Source: Nonomuraea ceibae
GTDB taxonomy: Bacteria; Actinomycetota; Actinomycetes; Streptosporangiales; Streptosporangiaceae
NCBI RefSeq assembly: GCF_019396325.1
Contig: NZ_JAHKRO010000074.1
Coordinates: forward strand, 1 to 47,198
DNA length: 47,198 nucleotides
Direction of reading: 5' to 3'
The notes under the pieces were generated by a model. It did not search any database. It saw only the letters and a program-made list of their open reading frames with translations, and was not told where the DNA came from. The position numbers and the translations under genes are program-made. Positions 39,394-47,198 of this stretch are shown here, in pieces (the first letter of the stretch is position 1; each line of letters begins with the position of its first letter).

Positions 39394-40218
39394 TTACGGC
39401 TTGCGGGCCAGGCCGCCGACGATCACCCACGGCAGGGCGGGCAGGCCGTTCAGCGGGGACCGCCAGCTCCGCACGTCGGTGAGACCGGGCTCGACCAGCT
39501 CGAAATCGCCGAAGAAGTCGCCGATCCGGGCGCGGCTGCGCGGCGTCAGCGCCGTGCCCGCCATCCGGAAGCCCTGCTTGGCCGTCGCCATGACGTGCTC
39601 CGGCGACTCGTCGGCGGTGTGCGAGACGAGCAGGTGGCTGCCGGGCGCCAGCGCCCGCCGGTACTCGGCGACGATGCCGGCCGCGTTCTCCTCGTCGGAG
39701 ACGAAGTGCAGGATCGCGGCCATGAGCACCGCGACCGGCTGCCCGAAGTCGATCAGCTCACGGGTGAGCGGGTGGCCGAGCACGTCGCCCGGGCTGCGCA
39801 GGTCGGCCTCGACCACCGCGACGTCGTCGTCGGTGGCCAGCAGCGCCCTGGCGTGGATCGCCACCGTGGGGTCGGAGTCGACGTAGACGACGCGGGTGCC
39901 GGGGGCGCCGGAGCGGGCCACCTCGTGCACGTTCTGCTGGGTGGGCAGGCCGGCGCCGATGTCGACGAACTGGCGGATGCCGGCCTCCTCGACCAGGTAG
40001 CGGACCGCGCGGCCGAGGAAGGCCCGGTTGTCGCGGGCGGTCTGCGACGCCTGCGGGTTCTGGGCCAGCATGGCCTCGGCGGCCTGGCGGTCCGCCGCGA
40101 AGTTGTCCTTGCCGCCCAGCAGGTAGTCGTAGATGCGCGCCCCGTTGGGGATGCTGGTGTCCACCCCAGGCACAGCCGAGCGTCCGTCTTCTCGCACTGA
40201 GTCCCCCAGCCATTTCAT
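39394..40218 (-). CDS. S-adenosylmethionine-dependent methyltransferase (Methyltransf_19 family)
   Basis: The protein is 274 aa from ATG 40218. It has the actinomycete-specific family pattern: VDTSIPNGARIYDYLLGGKDNFAADRQAAEAMLA, RDNRAFLGRAVRYLVEEAGIRQFVDIGAGLPTQQNVHEVAR with the SAM loop, VVYVDSDPTVAIHARALLA, and VAVLMAAILHFVSDEENAAGIVAEYRRALAPGSHLLVSH. Many paralogues occur per genome, and most lack known substrates. It is not obviously linked to its neighbours; a 100-bp gap separates it from the hydrolase gene, which is on the same strand and upstream. Confidence 0.92.
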   Translation of the reverse strand: MKWLGDSVREDGRSAVPGVDTSIPNGARIYDYLLGGKDNFAADRQAAEAMLAQNPQASQTARDNRAFLGRAVRYLVEEAGIRQFVDIGAGLPTQQNVHEVARSGAPGTRVVYVDSDPTVAIHARALLATDDDVAVVEADLRSPGDVLGHPLTRELIDFGQPVAVLMAAILHFVSDEENAAGIVAEYRRALAPGSHLLVSHTADESPEHVMATAKQGFRMAGTALTPRSRARIGDFFGDFELVEPGLTDVRSWRSPLNGLPALPWVIVGGLARKP

Positions 40219-40318
40219 GATTCTTCAGGAAATGCTGCCATATATCGGCGTCGCGCGACCGATCAAGCCGCCAAGTGGCGCGACTACGGCAGTCGGAGAT
40301 CTGCTGGTCCCCGGCGGC

Positions 40319-41446
40319 CTACCAGAACCTCACCTCGGGATAATCGGCCGACGGCCGGTCCAGCAGGGGCCGGTGCCGCCCCTTGAGGTGCGTGTCGAGG
40401 AACGCCGTGACGTACGCCCGGGTGATCGCGATCCCCCGCTCGCCGTCGATCGGGAACTCCGGCAGCCCGAGCTGCGGCAGCAGCACCCCGTAGTCGACGA
40501 AGCTCATGTGCTCGGCGCCGGTCACGGTCAGCCAGCGCTTCCAGTCGCTCTTCACGTGCGGCCAGAACTGGTCCCAGGAGCCGTCCCGGCCGCCGGAGTC
40601 CGGCTGGTGCCGGGGGTTGCCGATCATCATGAACGGCTTGTCCAGCGGCTCGGCCGGCGTCTTCGGGTTGTAGGTGCCGTCCAGGTTGACCGCCGCCCGG
40701 ACCCGGCGCGACCCGGACAGCAGGTGCGCGGCGCTCTGGCCGCCGACCGAGTGGCCCACCATCGCGATCCGCTTCTCGTCGATCAGCCGGTTCCAGCGCT
40801 TGTCGGCTTCGAGCCGCCGCAGCACGAACTCGGTGTCGGCCGCCCGCACCCGGGCCACCTTCCGGCCGGTCTCCTCCGTCTGACCGGCCTTCCCGGCCTC
40901 GAACGTGGTGGTGCGGCCGTCGGGGAACGTGGTCGCCAGCGACTCGTACGTGTGCTCGATCCCCGCCACCAGGTAGCCGCGGCTGGCGAACTCCTCGGCC
41001 AGCGAGGTCAGCGTCGCGCGGGGCATCGTCATCCCGGGCGACATCACCACCAGCGGCCAGCCGCCCTTCCGCTTCAGCGCGGGCGCCCCGGTCCGGGAAT
41101 GGGTGGGGGTTTTGGCCAGCGTGCCGGGCGGCACGTCCTTGAGCCGGGGCTCGCTCCTGATGAGCAGCTCCGACTCCTTCGGCGTCAGGTAGCGGGACGG
41201 CTTTCCGCCGCCCGCGCGTGCCGGGTACCACAGCGACACCATCAGCTCCCGCGCCTTCGCGGTCGGCACCCAGGGGTCGGGCCGGGAGGTGTCGACCAGG
41301 TGCAGGTCCTGCTTGCCCACCCGGTGGTCGCCGGTCGGCGCGGGCAGCGAGGTCACCGGCGCGGCGGCTGCGGCCGGGGGAGCGATCAGCGGGGTCGTCA
41401 GGGAAGCGGAGAGCGCGAGGACGCTCGCGGCGACGGTCTTCTTCAT
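40319..41446 (-). CDS. Secreted alpha/beta hydrolase, PAF-acetylhydrolase/lipase-like
   Basis: The protein is 375 aa from ATG 41446. A Sec signal with MKKTVAASVLALSASLTTPLIAPPAAAAAP is present. Motifs of the platelet-activating-factor acetylhydrolase group are LMVSLWYPA, GWPLVVMSPGMTMPRATLTSLAEEFASRGYLVAGIEHTYES, the nucleophile elbow IAMVGHSVGGQSAAHLL, AAVNLDGTYN and the catalytic His in TGAEHMSFVDY. Streptomyces relatives are secreted lipases or polyester esterases, so an extracellular ester substrate is likely. It is divergent from aspD across a 165-bp region with a dyad. Confidence 0.9.
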   Translation of the reverse strand: MKKTVAASVLALSASLTTPLIAPPAAAAAPVTSLPAPTGDHRVGKQDLHLVDTSRPDPWVPTAKARELMVSLWYPARAGGGKPSRYLTPKESELLIRSEPRLKDVPPGTLAKTPTHSRTGAPALKRKGGWPLVVMSPGMTMPRATLTSLAEEFASRGYLVAGIEHTYESLATTFPDGRTTTFEAGKAGQTEETGRKVARVRAADTEFVLRRLEADKRWNRLIDEKRIAMVGHSVGGQSAAHLLSGSRRVRAAVNLDGTYNPKTPAEPLDKPFMMIGNPRHQPDSGGRDGSWDQFWPHVKSDWKRWLTVTGAEHMSFVDYGVLLPQLGLPEFPIDGERGIAITRAYVTAFLDTHLKGRHRPLLDRPSADYPEVRFW

Positions 41447-41487
41447 GGGATCAACCGTGCCGCGTGACCGCCCCGGGGCGTCCCCGG

Positions 41488-41516
41488 CGAAAGTCCTCGC
41501 CTGCCCACGACTTTCG
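41488..41516. promoter_or_regulatory. 8-bp inverted repeat in the hydrolase-aspD divergent region
   Basis: CGAAAGTC (41488-41495) and GACTTTCG (41509-41516) are perfect inverted copies 13 bp apart, 42 bp from the hydrolase start and 95 bp before aspD. The centre-to-centre spacing of 21 bp, two helical turns, suits a dimeric regulator. No regulator gene is adjacent. Confidence 0.5.
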
Positions 41517-41611
41517 TAGGGGGTGCCGTGCCGCGCTCTCTGCCGGTTTCACCCGTTTCCCGCCAGGGCAGACACCTCACGATCCCCCACCGCACGCGAA
41601 GGGGGAGCGTC

Positions 41612-43225
41612 ATGACCGGCCGCGACGAGGAACGACGCTGGGAGTCGCTGAGCCCGTTCGAGCTGAAGGACGAGCTCATCGCCCTGGCAGGCGAGAGCCA
41701 GCGCGAGAACGCCGTCACGATGCTGAACGCCGGCCGAGGCAACCCCAACTGGATCGCCACCGAGCCGCGCGAGGCGTTCTTCCTGCTGGGCCAGTTCGCC
41801 GTCACCGAGTCCAGGCGCACCTGGTCGGAGTTCCCCGGCCTGGGCGGCCTGCCGGGCCGCGAGGGCATCGCCGGCCGGCTCACCGCCTTCCTCGGCGAGC
41901 ACGCCGACCGGCCGGGCGCGAGCCTGCTGCGCGACAGCGTCGAGTACGGGACCGGGCGGCTCGGCTTCGACGCCGACGCGTTCGTGTGGGAGCTGACCGA
42001 CGCCGTCACCGGCGACCACTACCCCGAGCCCCCCCGCATGCTGCGGCACGCCGAGCAGGTCGTGCACGCCTACCTGGTCCAGGAGATGTGCGGCGGCCGG
42101 ACCCCGCGGCGGCCGTACGACCTGTTCGCCGTCGAGGGTGGCACCGCCGCGATGTGCTACGTCTTCGACACCTGCGTCATCAACGGCCTGCTGCGCCCCG
42201 AGGACACGATCGCGCTGATGACGCCGATCTTCTCGCCCTACCTGGAGATCCCGCACCTGGAGCGCTACCGGTTCAAGACCGTCGAGATCCAGGCGGCCAA
42301 GACCAACCGCGCCGGCCTGCACACCTGGCAGTACGACCGGTCCGAGCTGGACAAGCTCGCCGATCCGTCGGTGAAGGCGCTGTTCCTCGTCAACCCGTCC
42401 AACCCGCCCTCGGTGATGCTGGCCGAGGAGTCGCTGGAGCGCATCGCGGAGATCGTCCGTACCTCCAACCCGGAGCTGGCGATCATCACCGACGACGTCT
42501 ACGGCACGTTCGTGCCCGGGTTCCGGTCGCTGATGTCGGCGGTGCCGCGCAACACGATCGGCGTCTACTCCTTCAGCAAGTACTTCGGCGCCACCGGCTG
42601 GAGGCTCGGCGTCATCGCCGTCAACCAGGACAACGTCTTCGACGAACGGCTCGCCCGGCTGCCCCGGCCGGACCTGGACCGGCTGGCCGACCGCTACGGC
42701 ACCATCAGCCTGCGGCCCGGCGACATCAGGTTCATCGACCGGCTGGTGGCCGACTCCCGCCAGGTGGCGCTCAACCACACCGCCGGCCTGTCCACGCCGC
42801 AGCAGACGATGATGACGCTGTTCGCGCTGTCGTCGCTGCTCGACGCCGGCGGCTCGTACCGGGACACCTGCCGCGCGGTCATCGCCCGCCGGCTGGACGC
42901 GCTCACCGAGGGGATGGGCGTGCCGATCCCCGACGACCCGCTCGCCGCCCACTACTACGTCGAGCTGGACATCCTCAGCTTCGTCCGGCGCACGTACGGC
43001 AACGAGTTCGCCGACTGGCTGCAGCTCACGTACGAGCCGGTCGACCCGGTCTTCCGCCTGGCCGAGAAGGGCTCGGTGGTGCTGCTGAACGGCGGCGGCT
43101 TCGACGGCCCGCAGTGGAGCGTCCGGGTGAGCCTGGCCAACCTGGACCACGACGCCTACCTGAAGATCGGCGGCTGGCTCAAGGAGATCGTCGACGGCTA
43201 CAAGGCCGAGTTCGACGCGTCATGA
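41612..43225 (+). CDS. aspD: Aspartate 4-decarboxylase/aspartate aminotransferase
   Basis: The protein is 537 aa from ATG 41612 with GGGGGAG 4-5 nt upstream. It is a large fold-type I PLP enzyme. Family-specific parts are the N-terminal MLNAGRGNPNWIATEPREAFFLLGQFA, the long insert to residue 200, MTPIFSPYLEIPHLERY, LFLVNPSNPPSVML, IITDDVYGTFVPGF and the PLP lysine Lys323 in YSFSKYFGATGWRLG. Length and motifs separate it from ordinary 400-aa aspartate aminotransferases. It turns L-aspartate into L-alanine and CO2, using a cytoplasmic proton. Its stop overlaps the start of the exchanger gene aspT in an ATGA, the same pairing known in Tetragenococcus. Confidence 0.93.
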   Translation: MTGRDEERRWESLSPFELKDELIALAGESQRENAVTMLNAGRGNPNWIATEPREAFFLLGQFAVTESRRTWSEFPGLGGLPGREGIAGRLTAFLGEHADRPGASLLRDSVEYGTGRLGFDADAFVWELTDAVTGDHYPEPPRMLRHAEQVVHAYLVQEMCGGRTPRRPYDLFAVEGGTAAMCYVFDTCVINGLLRPEDTIALMTPIFSPYLEIPHLERYRFKTVEIQAAKTNRAGLHTWQYDRSELDKLADPSVKALFLVNPSNPPSVMLAEESLERIAEIVRTSNPELAIITDDVYGTFVPGFRSLMSAVPRNTIGVYSFSKYFGATGWRLGVIAVNQDNVFDERLARLPRPDLDRLADRYGTISLRPGDIRFIDRLVADSRQVALNHTAGLSTPQQTMMTLFALSSLLDAGGSYRDTCRAVIARRLDALTEGMGVPIPDDPLAAHYYVELDILSFVRRTYGNEFADWLQLTYEPVDPVFRLAEKGSVVLLNGGGFDGPQWSVRVSLANLDHDAYLKIGGWLKEIVDGYKAEFDAS

Positions 43226-44916
43226 CCTGGCTGAAGGAGCTGCTGCGCGGCACGCCGGAGATGGCGCTGTTCGTGTCGCTGGCGCTCGGGTACGCGATCG
43301 GCAAGGTCAGAGTGGGCGGGCTCTCGCTGGGCGGCATCGCCGGCACGCTCATCGTGGCCATCTTCGTCGGCATGTTCAGCGGCGTCACGCTGAGCGACCA
43401 GGTGAAGAACATCGCCTTCGCCCTGTTCATCTTCACGCTCGGCTACATGAGCGGCCCGTCGTTCTTCGCCAGCCTCAACCGCCGGAGCCTGCGCTACGGC
43501 TGGTTCACGCTGATCGAGGTCGTCGCCGTGCTGACGGTGACGACGCTGGCGATCCTGCTGCTGCGCCTGGACGTCGGCACCGCCGCCGGGCTGATGGCGG
43601 GCGGCGCCACCGAGTCGGCCGTGGTCGGCACGGCCACCGACGCGATCTCGCGGCTGCCGCTCCCCGCTGCCGAGATCCGGGCGCTCCAGGCCAACGTCGG
43701 CACCGCCTACTCCATCTCCTACATCTGCGGCCTGATCACGATCGTGCTGCTGACCAGCCAGATCGCCCCCGCCGTGCTGCGGTTCAGCCTCATGGACGAG
43801 GCGGACAAGCTGTGGCGGCGCATCAGCGGCGGGCAACCAGGCGAGGACGCCACGACGGCGCTGCCCGGCGTCGTCGGCCGCGCCCAGCGGGTGACCGCCG
43901 CCGCGGGCAGCACCGTCGCCGAGGTGGAGACCGCGCTCGGCGGCAGCGCCACCGTGGAGCGCGTGCGGCGCGGTGACCGGAGCATCGACCTGCGGCCCGG
44001 CACCGTGCTCGCCGGCGGGGACGTGCTCGTGCTGTTCGGGCGGCGCGAGGACCTGGTGCGCGCCGACGACGTGGTCGGCCCGGAGGTGTCCGGCACCGGC
44101 ACCCTCGACCTGGAGCTCGACCAGGCCGACGTGCTGCTGACGCGCAAGGACTTCGCCGCCGCCCCGCTCGGCGACCTGCGGCGCGAGATCCCGGCCGAGC
44201 AGCGGCACGGCGTCTACGTCACCGGCATCACCCGCATGGAGCAGGGGCTGCCGGTGCAGCCGGGCACCACGATCAACCCCGGCGACGTCATCCGCGTCAC
44301 GGGGGCCGCCAAGGACGTGCGCGCGTTCGCCGGGCGTTTCGGCGTCCGGCTCGACCAGAGCGTCAAGGCCGACTTCATCTTCATCGCGCTCGGCGTCATC
44401 CTCGGCATGCTCATCGGGAAGATCACGGTGCCGCTGGGCGGCATCCCGCTGTCGCTCGGCACCGGCGGCGGCTGCCTGCTGTCGGGGCTGCTGTTCGGCT
44501 GGATCCGCGCCAGACGGCCCACCATCGGCCAGTTCGACTCCGCCGCCGCCACGGTGATCAAGAACCTGGGGCTGGCCACGTTCATCTGCGCGGTCGGCCT
44601 GTCGTCGGGGCCCGCGGCCGTCGCGCTCGTCGGCAAGTACGGCATCTCGCTGCCGATCGCGGGCGTGCTCGTCACGCTCGTCCCGGCGACGGTGTCGCTG
44701 CTGGTGGCGTTCAAGGTGATGAAGCTGGCGCCGCCGCTCGCCCTGGGCGCCGTCGCCGGTCAGCAGTGCTCCACCCCGGCGATCACCGCCGTGCAGGCGC
44801 AGGCCGGCAACAGCACGCCGCTGATGTCGTACACGATCGTCTACGCGCTGTCGAACGTCGTGCTGCCCCTGCTCGGCCCCATCGTGGTGGCCCTGGCCCA
44901 CGCCATCACCGGCTAG
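43222..44916 (+). CDS. aspT: Aspartate:alanine exchanger
   Basis: The protein is 564 aa. ATG 43222 overlaps the aspD stop. It is an AAEx-family transporter: an N-terminal membrane block (residues about 10-190) with FVSLALGYAIGKVRVGGLSLGGIAGTL and MAGGATESAVVGTATDAI, a central cytosolic region (about 200-390) with two TrkA-C/RCK_C-like units (VRRGDRSIDLRPGTVLAGGDVLVLFGRREDL and TRMEQGLPVQPGTTINPGDVIRVTG), and a second membrane block with ALGVILGMLIGKITVPLGGIPLSLGTGGGCLLSGLLFGWI and GQQCSTPAITAVQAQAGN. Swapping aspartate(1-) for neutral alanine, together with aspD, builds proton-motive force. Its end overlaps the convergent decarboxylase gene by 11 bp. Confidence 0.93.
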   Translation: MTWLKELLRGTPEMALFVSLALGYAIGKVRVGGLSLGGIAGTLIVAIFVGMFSGVTLSDQVKNIAFALFIFTLGYMSGPSFFASLNRRSLRYGWFTLIEVVAVLTVTTLAILLLRLDVGTAAGLMAGGATESAVVGTATDAISRLPLPAAEIRALQANVGTAYSISYICGLITIVLLTSQIAPAVLRFSLMDEADKLWRRISGGQPGEDATTALPGVVGRAQRVTAAAGSTVAEVETALGGSATVERVRRGDRSIDLRPGTVLAGGDVLVLFGRREDLVRADDVVGPEVSGTGTLDLELDQADVLLTRKDFAAAPLGDLRREIPAEQRHGVYVTGITRMEQGLPVQPGTTINPGDVIRVTGAAKDVRAFAGRFGVRLDQSVKADFIFIALGVILGMLIGKITVPLGGIPLSLGTGGGCLLSGLLFGWIRARRPTIGQFDSAAATVIKNLGLATFICAVGLSSGPAAVALVGKYGISLPIAGVLVTLVPATVSLLVAFKVMKLAPPLALGAVAGQQCSTPAITAVQAQAGNSTPLMSYTIVYALSNVVLPLLGPIVVALAHAITG

Positions 44917-47152
44917 CGGCCCTGACGACCTGGACGCGGTAGTGGCCGTCGGCGTCGCGGTGGGCGCCGTGGATGTCCGTGGCCAGGGCGGGGAAGGCGC
45001 GGTCGAAGTCCTCCAGGGCGCGCAGGTACGTCATCAGCGGGCCGTCGGCGGGGCCGGTCGCCTCGCCGGGCATCAGCATCGGGATGCCCGGCGGCGTCAC
45101 CACCACCGTGGCCGCCGCGATCCGGCCCGGCAGCTCGGCCAGCGTCACCGCCTCGGTGCGGGACCGGATCATCGCCTGGTAGCAGTCGGCCGGCGTCATC
45201 ACCTGCTGGGGCAGCCTGGTGAACACCTCGTCCAGCAGCTTGCCCACCCCGGAGTCGCGCAGCTTCTCGTGGACCAGCGTGCAGAACTTCTGCAGCGACA
45301 CCGTCGCGGGCCCGAGGCCCGGCAGCACCTCCGCCAGCGGCAGGTCGTCGTCGTAGGCGTTCTTGAAGTCGGTGAGCGCGTCGATGAGCGTGCCCCACTT
45401 GCCCTTGGTGATCCCCATGGAGAACAGCACCAGCAGCGTGTGGTCGCCGGTCTTCTCCACCACGATGCCGCGCCGCGCCAGGTAGGCGGCGACGATCCGG
45501 GCCGGGATGCCCCAGTCGAGCGTGCCGGTGACGGCGTCGGCGCCCGGGCAGGTGATCGTCACCTTGACCGGGTCGAGCAGGCAGTAGCCCGCCGACATGC
45601 CGTCGAACCCGTGCCACGCCGCCCCCGCCTCCATCGTCCAGCAGGACGGCTCGGCGCACAGCAGCGCCGGATCGGCGTCGGCGAAGGAGTGCACCTGGCC
45701 GGTGCGCGGGTCGGTGACGGCGGAGGGCTGCCAGACGCCGAAGAACCAGTCGGAGCGCTGCCCGTCCTCGCGGATGCGGTCGGCCAGCCGCACCATCGCC
45801 TGCCGGAACCGGACCGCCTCGACGATCGCCTCCCCGGTGAGGAACGGCCCCGCCGGGCCGTCCATCATCGCCGCGGCCACGTCCAGCGAGGCGATCAGCG
45901 GGTAGAGCGGCGAGGTGGAGGCGTGCATGAGGTACGTCTCGTTGAACGCGTCGTAGTCGACCGGGGCGCGCTCCGACGGGCGCACGTGCACCATCGCCGC
46001 CTGCGACAGCGCGGCCAGCAGCTTGTGCGTCGACTGGGTGGCGAACACGGTGGGCCGGCCGGGTCCGGGCAGCGTGCGCTCGTCGATCGCCATGCCGTAG
46101 CGGCCGGCGTAGAGCGGGTGGAACCGGGCGTAGGCGAACCACGCCTCGTCGAAGTGCAGCCGGGGCACGCCGGCGCCGAGCAGTTCGCCGACGCGGACCG
46201 CGTCGTAGCAGACCCCGTCGTACGTCGAGTTCGTGATCACCGCGTAGGCCGGGTCGCCGTCGGCGAGCGGGTGGGCGGTGATCCGGGCGCGGATCGCGGG
46301 CGGCTCCAGCGCGGCGGGCGGGATCGGGCCGGCCAGCCCGAGGCCGTTGCGCTCGGGCACGAGGTAGACCGGGCGGGCGCCGCTGATGGCGAGCGCGTGC
46401 TGGACCGACTTGTGGCAGTTGCGGTCGATCAGGACGGTGTCGTCGCGGGCCATCGCGTGGTGGCCGACGACGCGGTTGGCGGTGGAGTTGCCGTTGACCA
46501 CGAAGAACGTGCGGTCGGCGCCGAAGACGCGGGCGGCGTTGCGCTCCGCCTCGCCGATGGGGCCGGTGTGGTCGAGCGGTGAGCCCAGCTCGCCCACGGA
46601 GATCGACAGGTCGGTGCGCAGCAGCCGTTCGCCGTAGAAGTCGAAGAACGCCCGTCCCACGGGCGACTTGAGGAAGGCGACGCCGCCGGCGTGGGCGGGG
46701 GTGTGCCAGGAGTAGCGGTGGTGGTCCTCCAGCCGGCGCAGGGCGGCGAAGAACGGCGGCAGGATCTTCTCGGAGTATTCCTCGGCCGCGTGGGCGATGC
46801 GCCCGGCGATGAACTGCGGCGTGTCCTCCAGCGGGAACACGTAGCCCTGGATGACCTCGTACACCCACAGGGGGAGCTCCCGCTCGTGCGTCATCAGGAA
46901 CACTGGCAGGCCGCGGAAGCGCCTGCCCACCGCGCCGAGCAGCTCCTCCGCGCCGGGCGCGTCCCAGGCGGCGAGCACCGCCGTCAGCGACGCGTCCGAG
47001 CTGACGACCGCCAGGGCGTCGGCGGCCCGGTGGGTCCAGCGCACCTGGAGGCCCTCCTCGGCCATGGCGGCGCACACGCGGCGCAGCTGCTCGGCGAGCG
47101 CCGAGTCGGCGTCGGGGCGTTCGGTGACGGCGGCGAGGACGGTTCGCTCCAT
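44906..47152 (-). CDS. Orn/Lys/Arg-type PLP decarboxylase
   Basis: The protein is 748 aa from ATG 47152. It matches the inducible bacterial AdiA/CadA/SpeF architecture. A receiver-like wing domain (residues 1-125) includes LPVFLMTHERELPLWVYEVIQGYVFPLEDTPQFIAGRI. The large PLP domain has YSWHTPAHAGGVAF, DLSISVGELGSPLDHTGPI, FFVVNGNSTANRVV, VLIDRNCHKSVQHAL, LHFDEAWFAYARFHPLY and PLP Lys377 in TQSTHKLLAALSQ. The C-terminal domain ends with VVVTPPGIPMLMPGE. AdiA is of similar size (about 755 aa). Substrate choice among arginine, lysine and ornithine is not certain from sequence. The reaction consumes a proton; no antiporter gene is visible here. It overlaps aspT tail-to-tail. Confidence 0.92.
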   Translation of the reverse strand: MERTVLAAVTERPDADSALAEQLRRVCAAMAEEGLQVRWTHRAADALAVVSSDASLTAVLAAWDAPGAEELLGAVGRRFRGLPVFLMTHERELPLWVYEVIQGYVFPLEDTPQFIAGRIAHAAEEYSEKILPPFFAALRRLEDHHRYSWHTPAHAGGVAFLKSPVGRAFFDFYGERLLRTDLSISVGELGSPLDHTGPIGEAERNAARVFGADRTFFVVNGNSTANRVVGHHAMARDDTVLIDRNCHKSVQHALAISGARPVYLVPERNGLGLAGPIPPAALEPPAIRARITAHPLADGDPAYAVITNSTYDGVCYDAVRVGELLGAGVPRLHFDEAWFAYARFHPLYAGRYGMAIDERTLPGPGRPTVFATQSTHKLLAALSQAAMVHVRPSERAPVDYDAFNETYLMHASTSPLYPLIASLDVAAAMMDGPAGPFLTGEAIVEAVRFRQAMVRLADRIREDGQRSDWFFGVWQPSAVTDPRTGQVHSFADADPALLCAEPSCWTMEAGAAWHGFDGMSAGYCLLDPVKVTITCPGADAVTGTLDWGIPARIVAAYLARRGIVVEKTGDHTLLVLFSMGITKGKWGTLIDALTDFKNAYDDDLPLAEVLPGLGPATVSLQKFCTLVHEKLRDSGVGKLLDEVFTRLPQQVMTPADCYQAMIRSRTEAVTLAELPGRIAAATVVVTPPGIPMLMPGEATGPADGPLMTYLRALEDFDRAFPALATDIHGAHRDADGHYRVQVVRAASR

Positions 47153-47198
47153 GTGGCACTCCCAGGGGGCTCGGACGGCGGGTCCCGGCCGCCGGGCG

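Noticed and set aside
41218..43221. Rightward open frame continuous with aspT that would give a protein of more than 1,200 residues.
   Set aside because: The sequence before 43222 in that frame is a shadow of the hydrolase and aspD genes. The ATGA overlap with aspD marks the real aspT start.
1..47198. CRISPR arrays, tRNA or rRNA genes, insertion sequences and prophage parts.
   Set aside because: I found no regularly spaced repeats, transposase or integrase-like frames, or cloverleaf-type sequences. The two lcp copies are diverged tandem paralogues, not a mobile repeat.

Overview
The window is very GC-rich, densely packed DNA from a high-GC actinomycete. The evidence is GC-biased third codon positions on both strands, frequent GTG starts, many TetR, MerR, AraC-type and two-component regulators, a Methyltransf_19 protein and an IdeR/DmdR-type iron box. 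A rubber-oxygenase operon and general gene style would fit Nonomuraea or another Streptosporangiales member, but that is inference. I saw no rRNA, tRNA, CRISPR array or complete insertion sequence.

Layout. 1-3.7 kb: a truncated helix-turn-helix protein divergent from a small four-cysteine protein, a RibD-type reductase divergent from a TetR regulator over a shared dyad, a VOC protein, and a scar where a FecCD permease and a divergent AraC-type gene were both beheaded by one deletion. 3.7-6.3 kb: an orphan solute-binding lipoprotein and a stand-alone fumarate reductase-type flavoprotein. 6.4-12.4 kb: a probable polyisoprene (rubber) degradation locus, with two tandem Tat-exported latex-clearing proteins (lcp), a two-subunit molybdenum hydroxylase (oxiB, oxiA) and a divergent TetR regulator. 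All published haem and active-site residues of Streptomyces K30 Lcp fall at the same numbers in the first copy. 12.5-17.4 kb: a sigma factor with a C-terminal SnoaL-like domain, two MFS transporters, a PEP mutase-like enzyme and a DUF6463 membrane protein. 17.5-27.6 kb: small accessory enzymes with local regulators (a VOC pseudogene, MerR and TetR units, GNAT, alpha/beta hydrolase, two DJ-1/PfpI-type proteins, RhtX/AmpG-like MFS, ABM protein, phosphodiester glycosidase, BAAT-type hydrolase).

27.7-31.7 kb: a PQQ-like lipoprotein, then a DesK/DesR-type two-component system and a membrane protein. Nearly identical palindromes (TGACGAAYGTCA, opposite orientations) lie before the kinase and across the regulator stop codon, suggesting one regulon. 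31.9-39.3 kb: an iron-box-controlled siderophore uptake operon (binding protein, two FecCD permeases, ATPase) followed by an exporter-fold ABC heterodimer. In that heterodimer the catalytic motifs are split completely: one half keeps Walker A, Walker B, Q- and H-loops, the other keeps the signature and D-loop. This would leave one canonical and one wholly dead ATP site.

39.4-47.2 kb: a Methyltransf_19 protein and a secreted hydrolase, then aspartate 4-decarboxylase (aspD) with its aspartate:alanine exchanger (aspT), convergent with and overlapping a large Orn/Lys/Arg-type decarboxylase. All three should consume protons or build proton-motive force, so this end looks like an acid- or energy-stress island. 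Items best worth follow-up are the small Cys-rich protein with its regulator, the tandem lcp operon with its internal hairpin, the split ABC heterodimer with a likely CTG start, the two-component palindromes, and the decarboxylase island.
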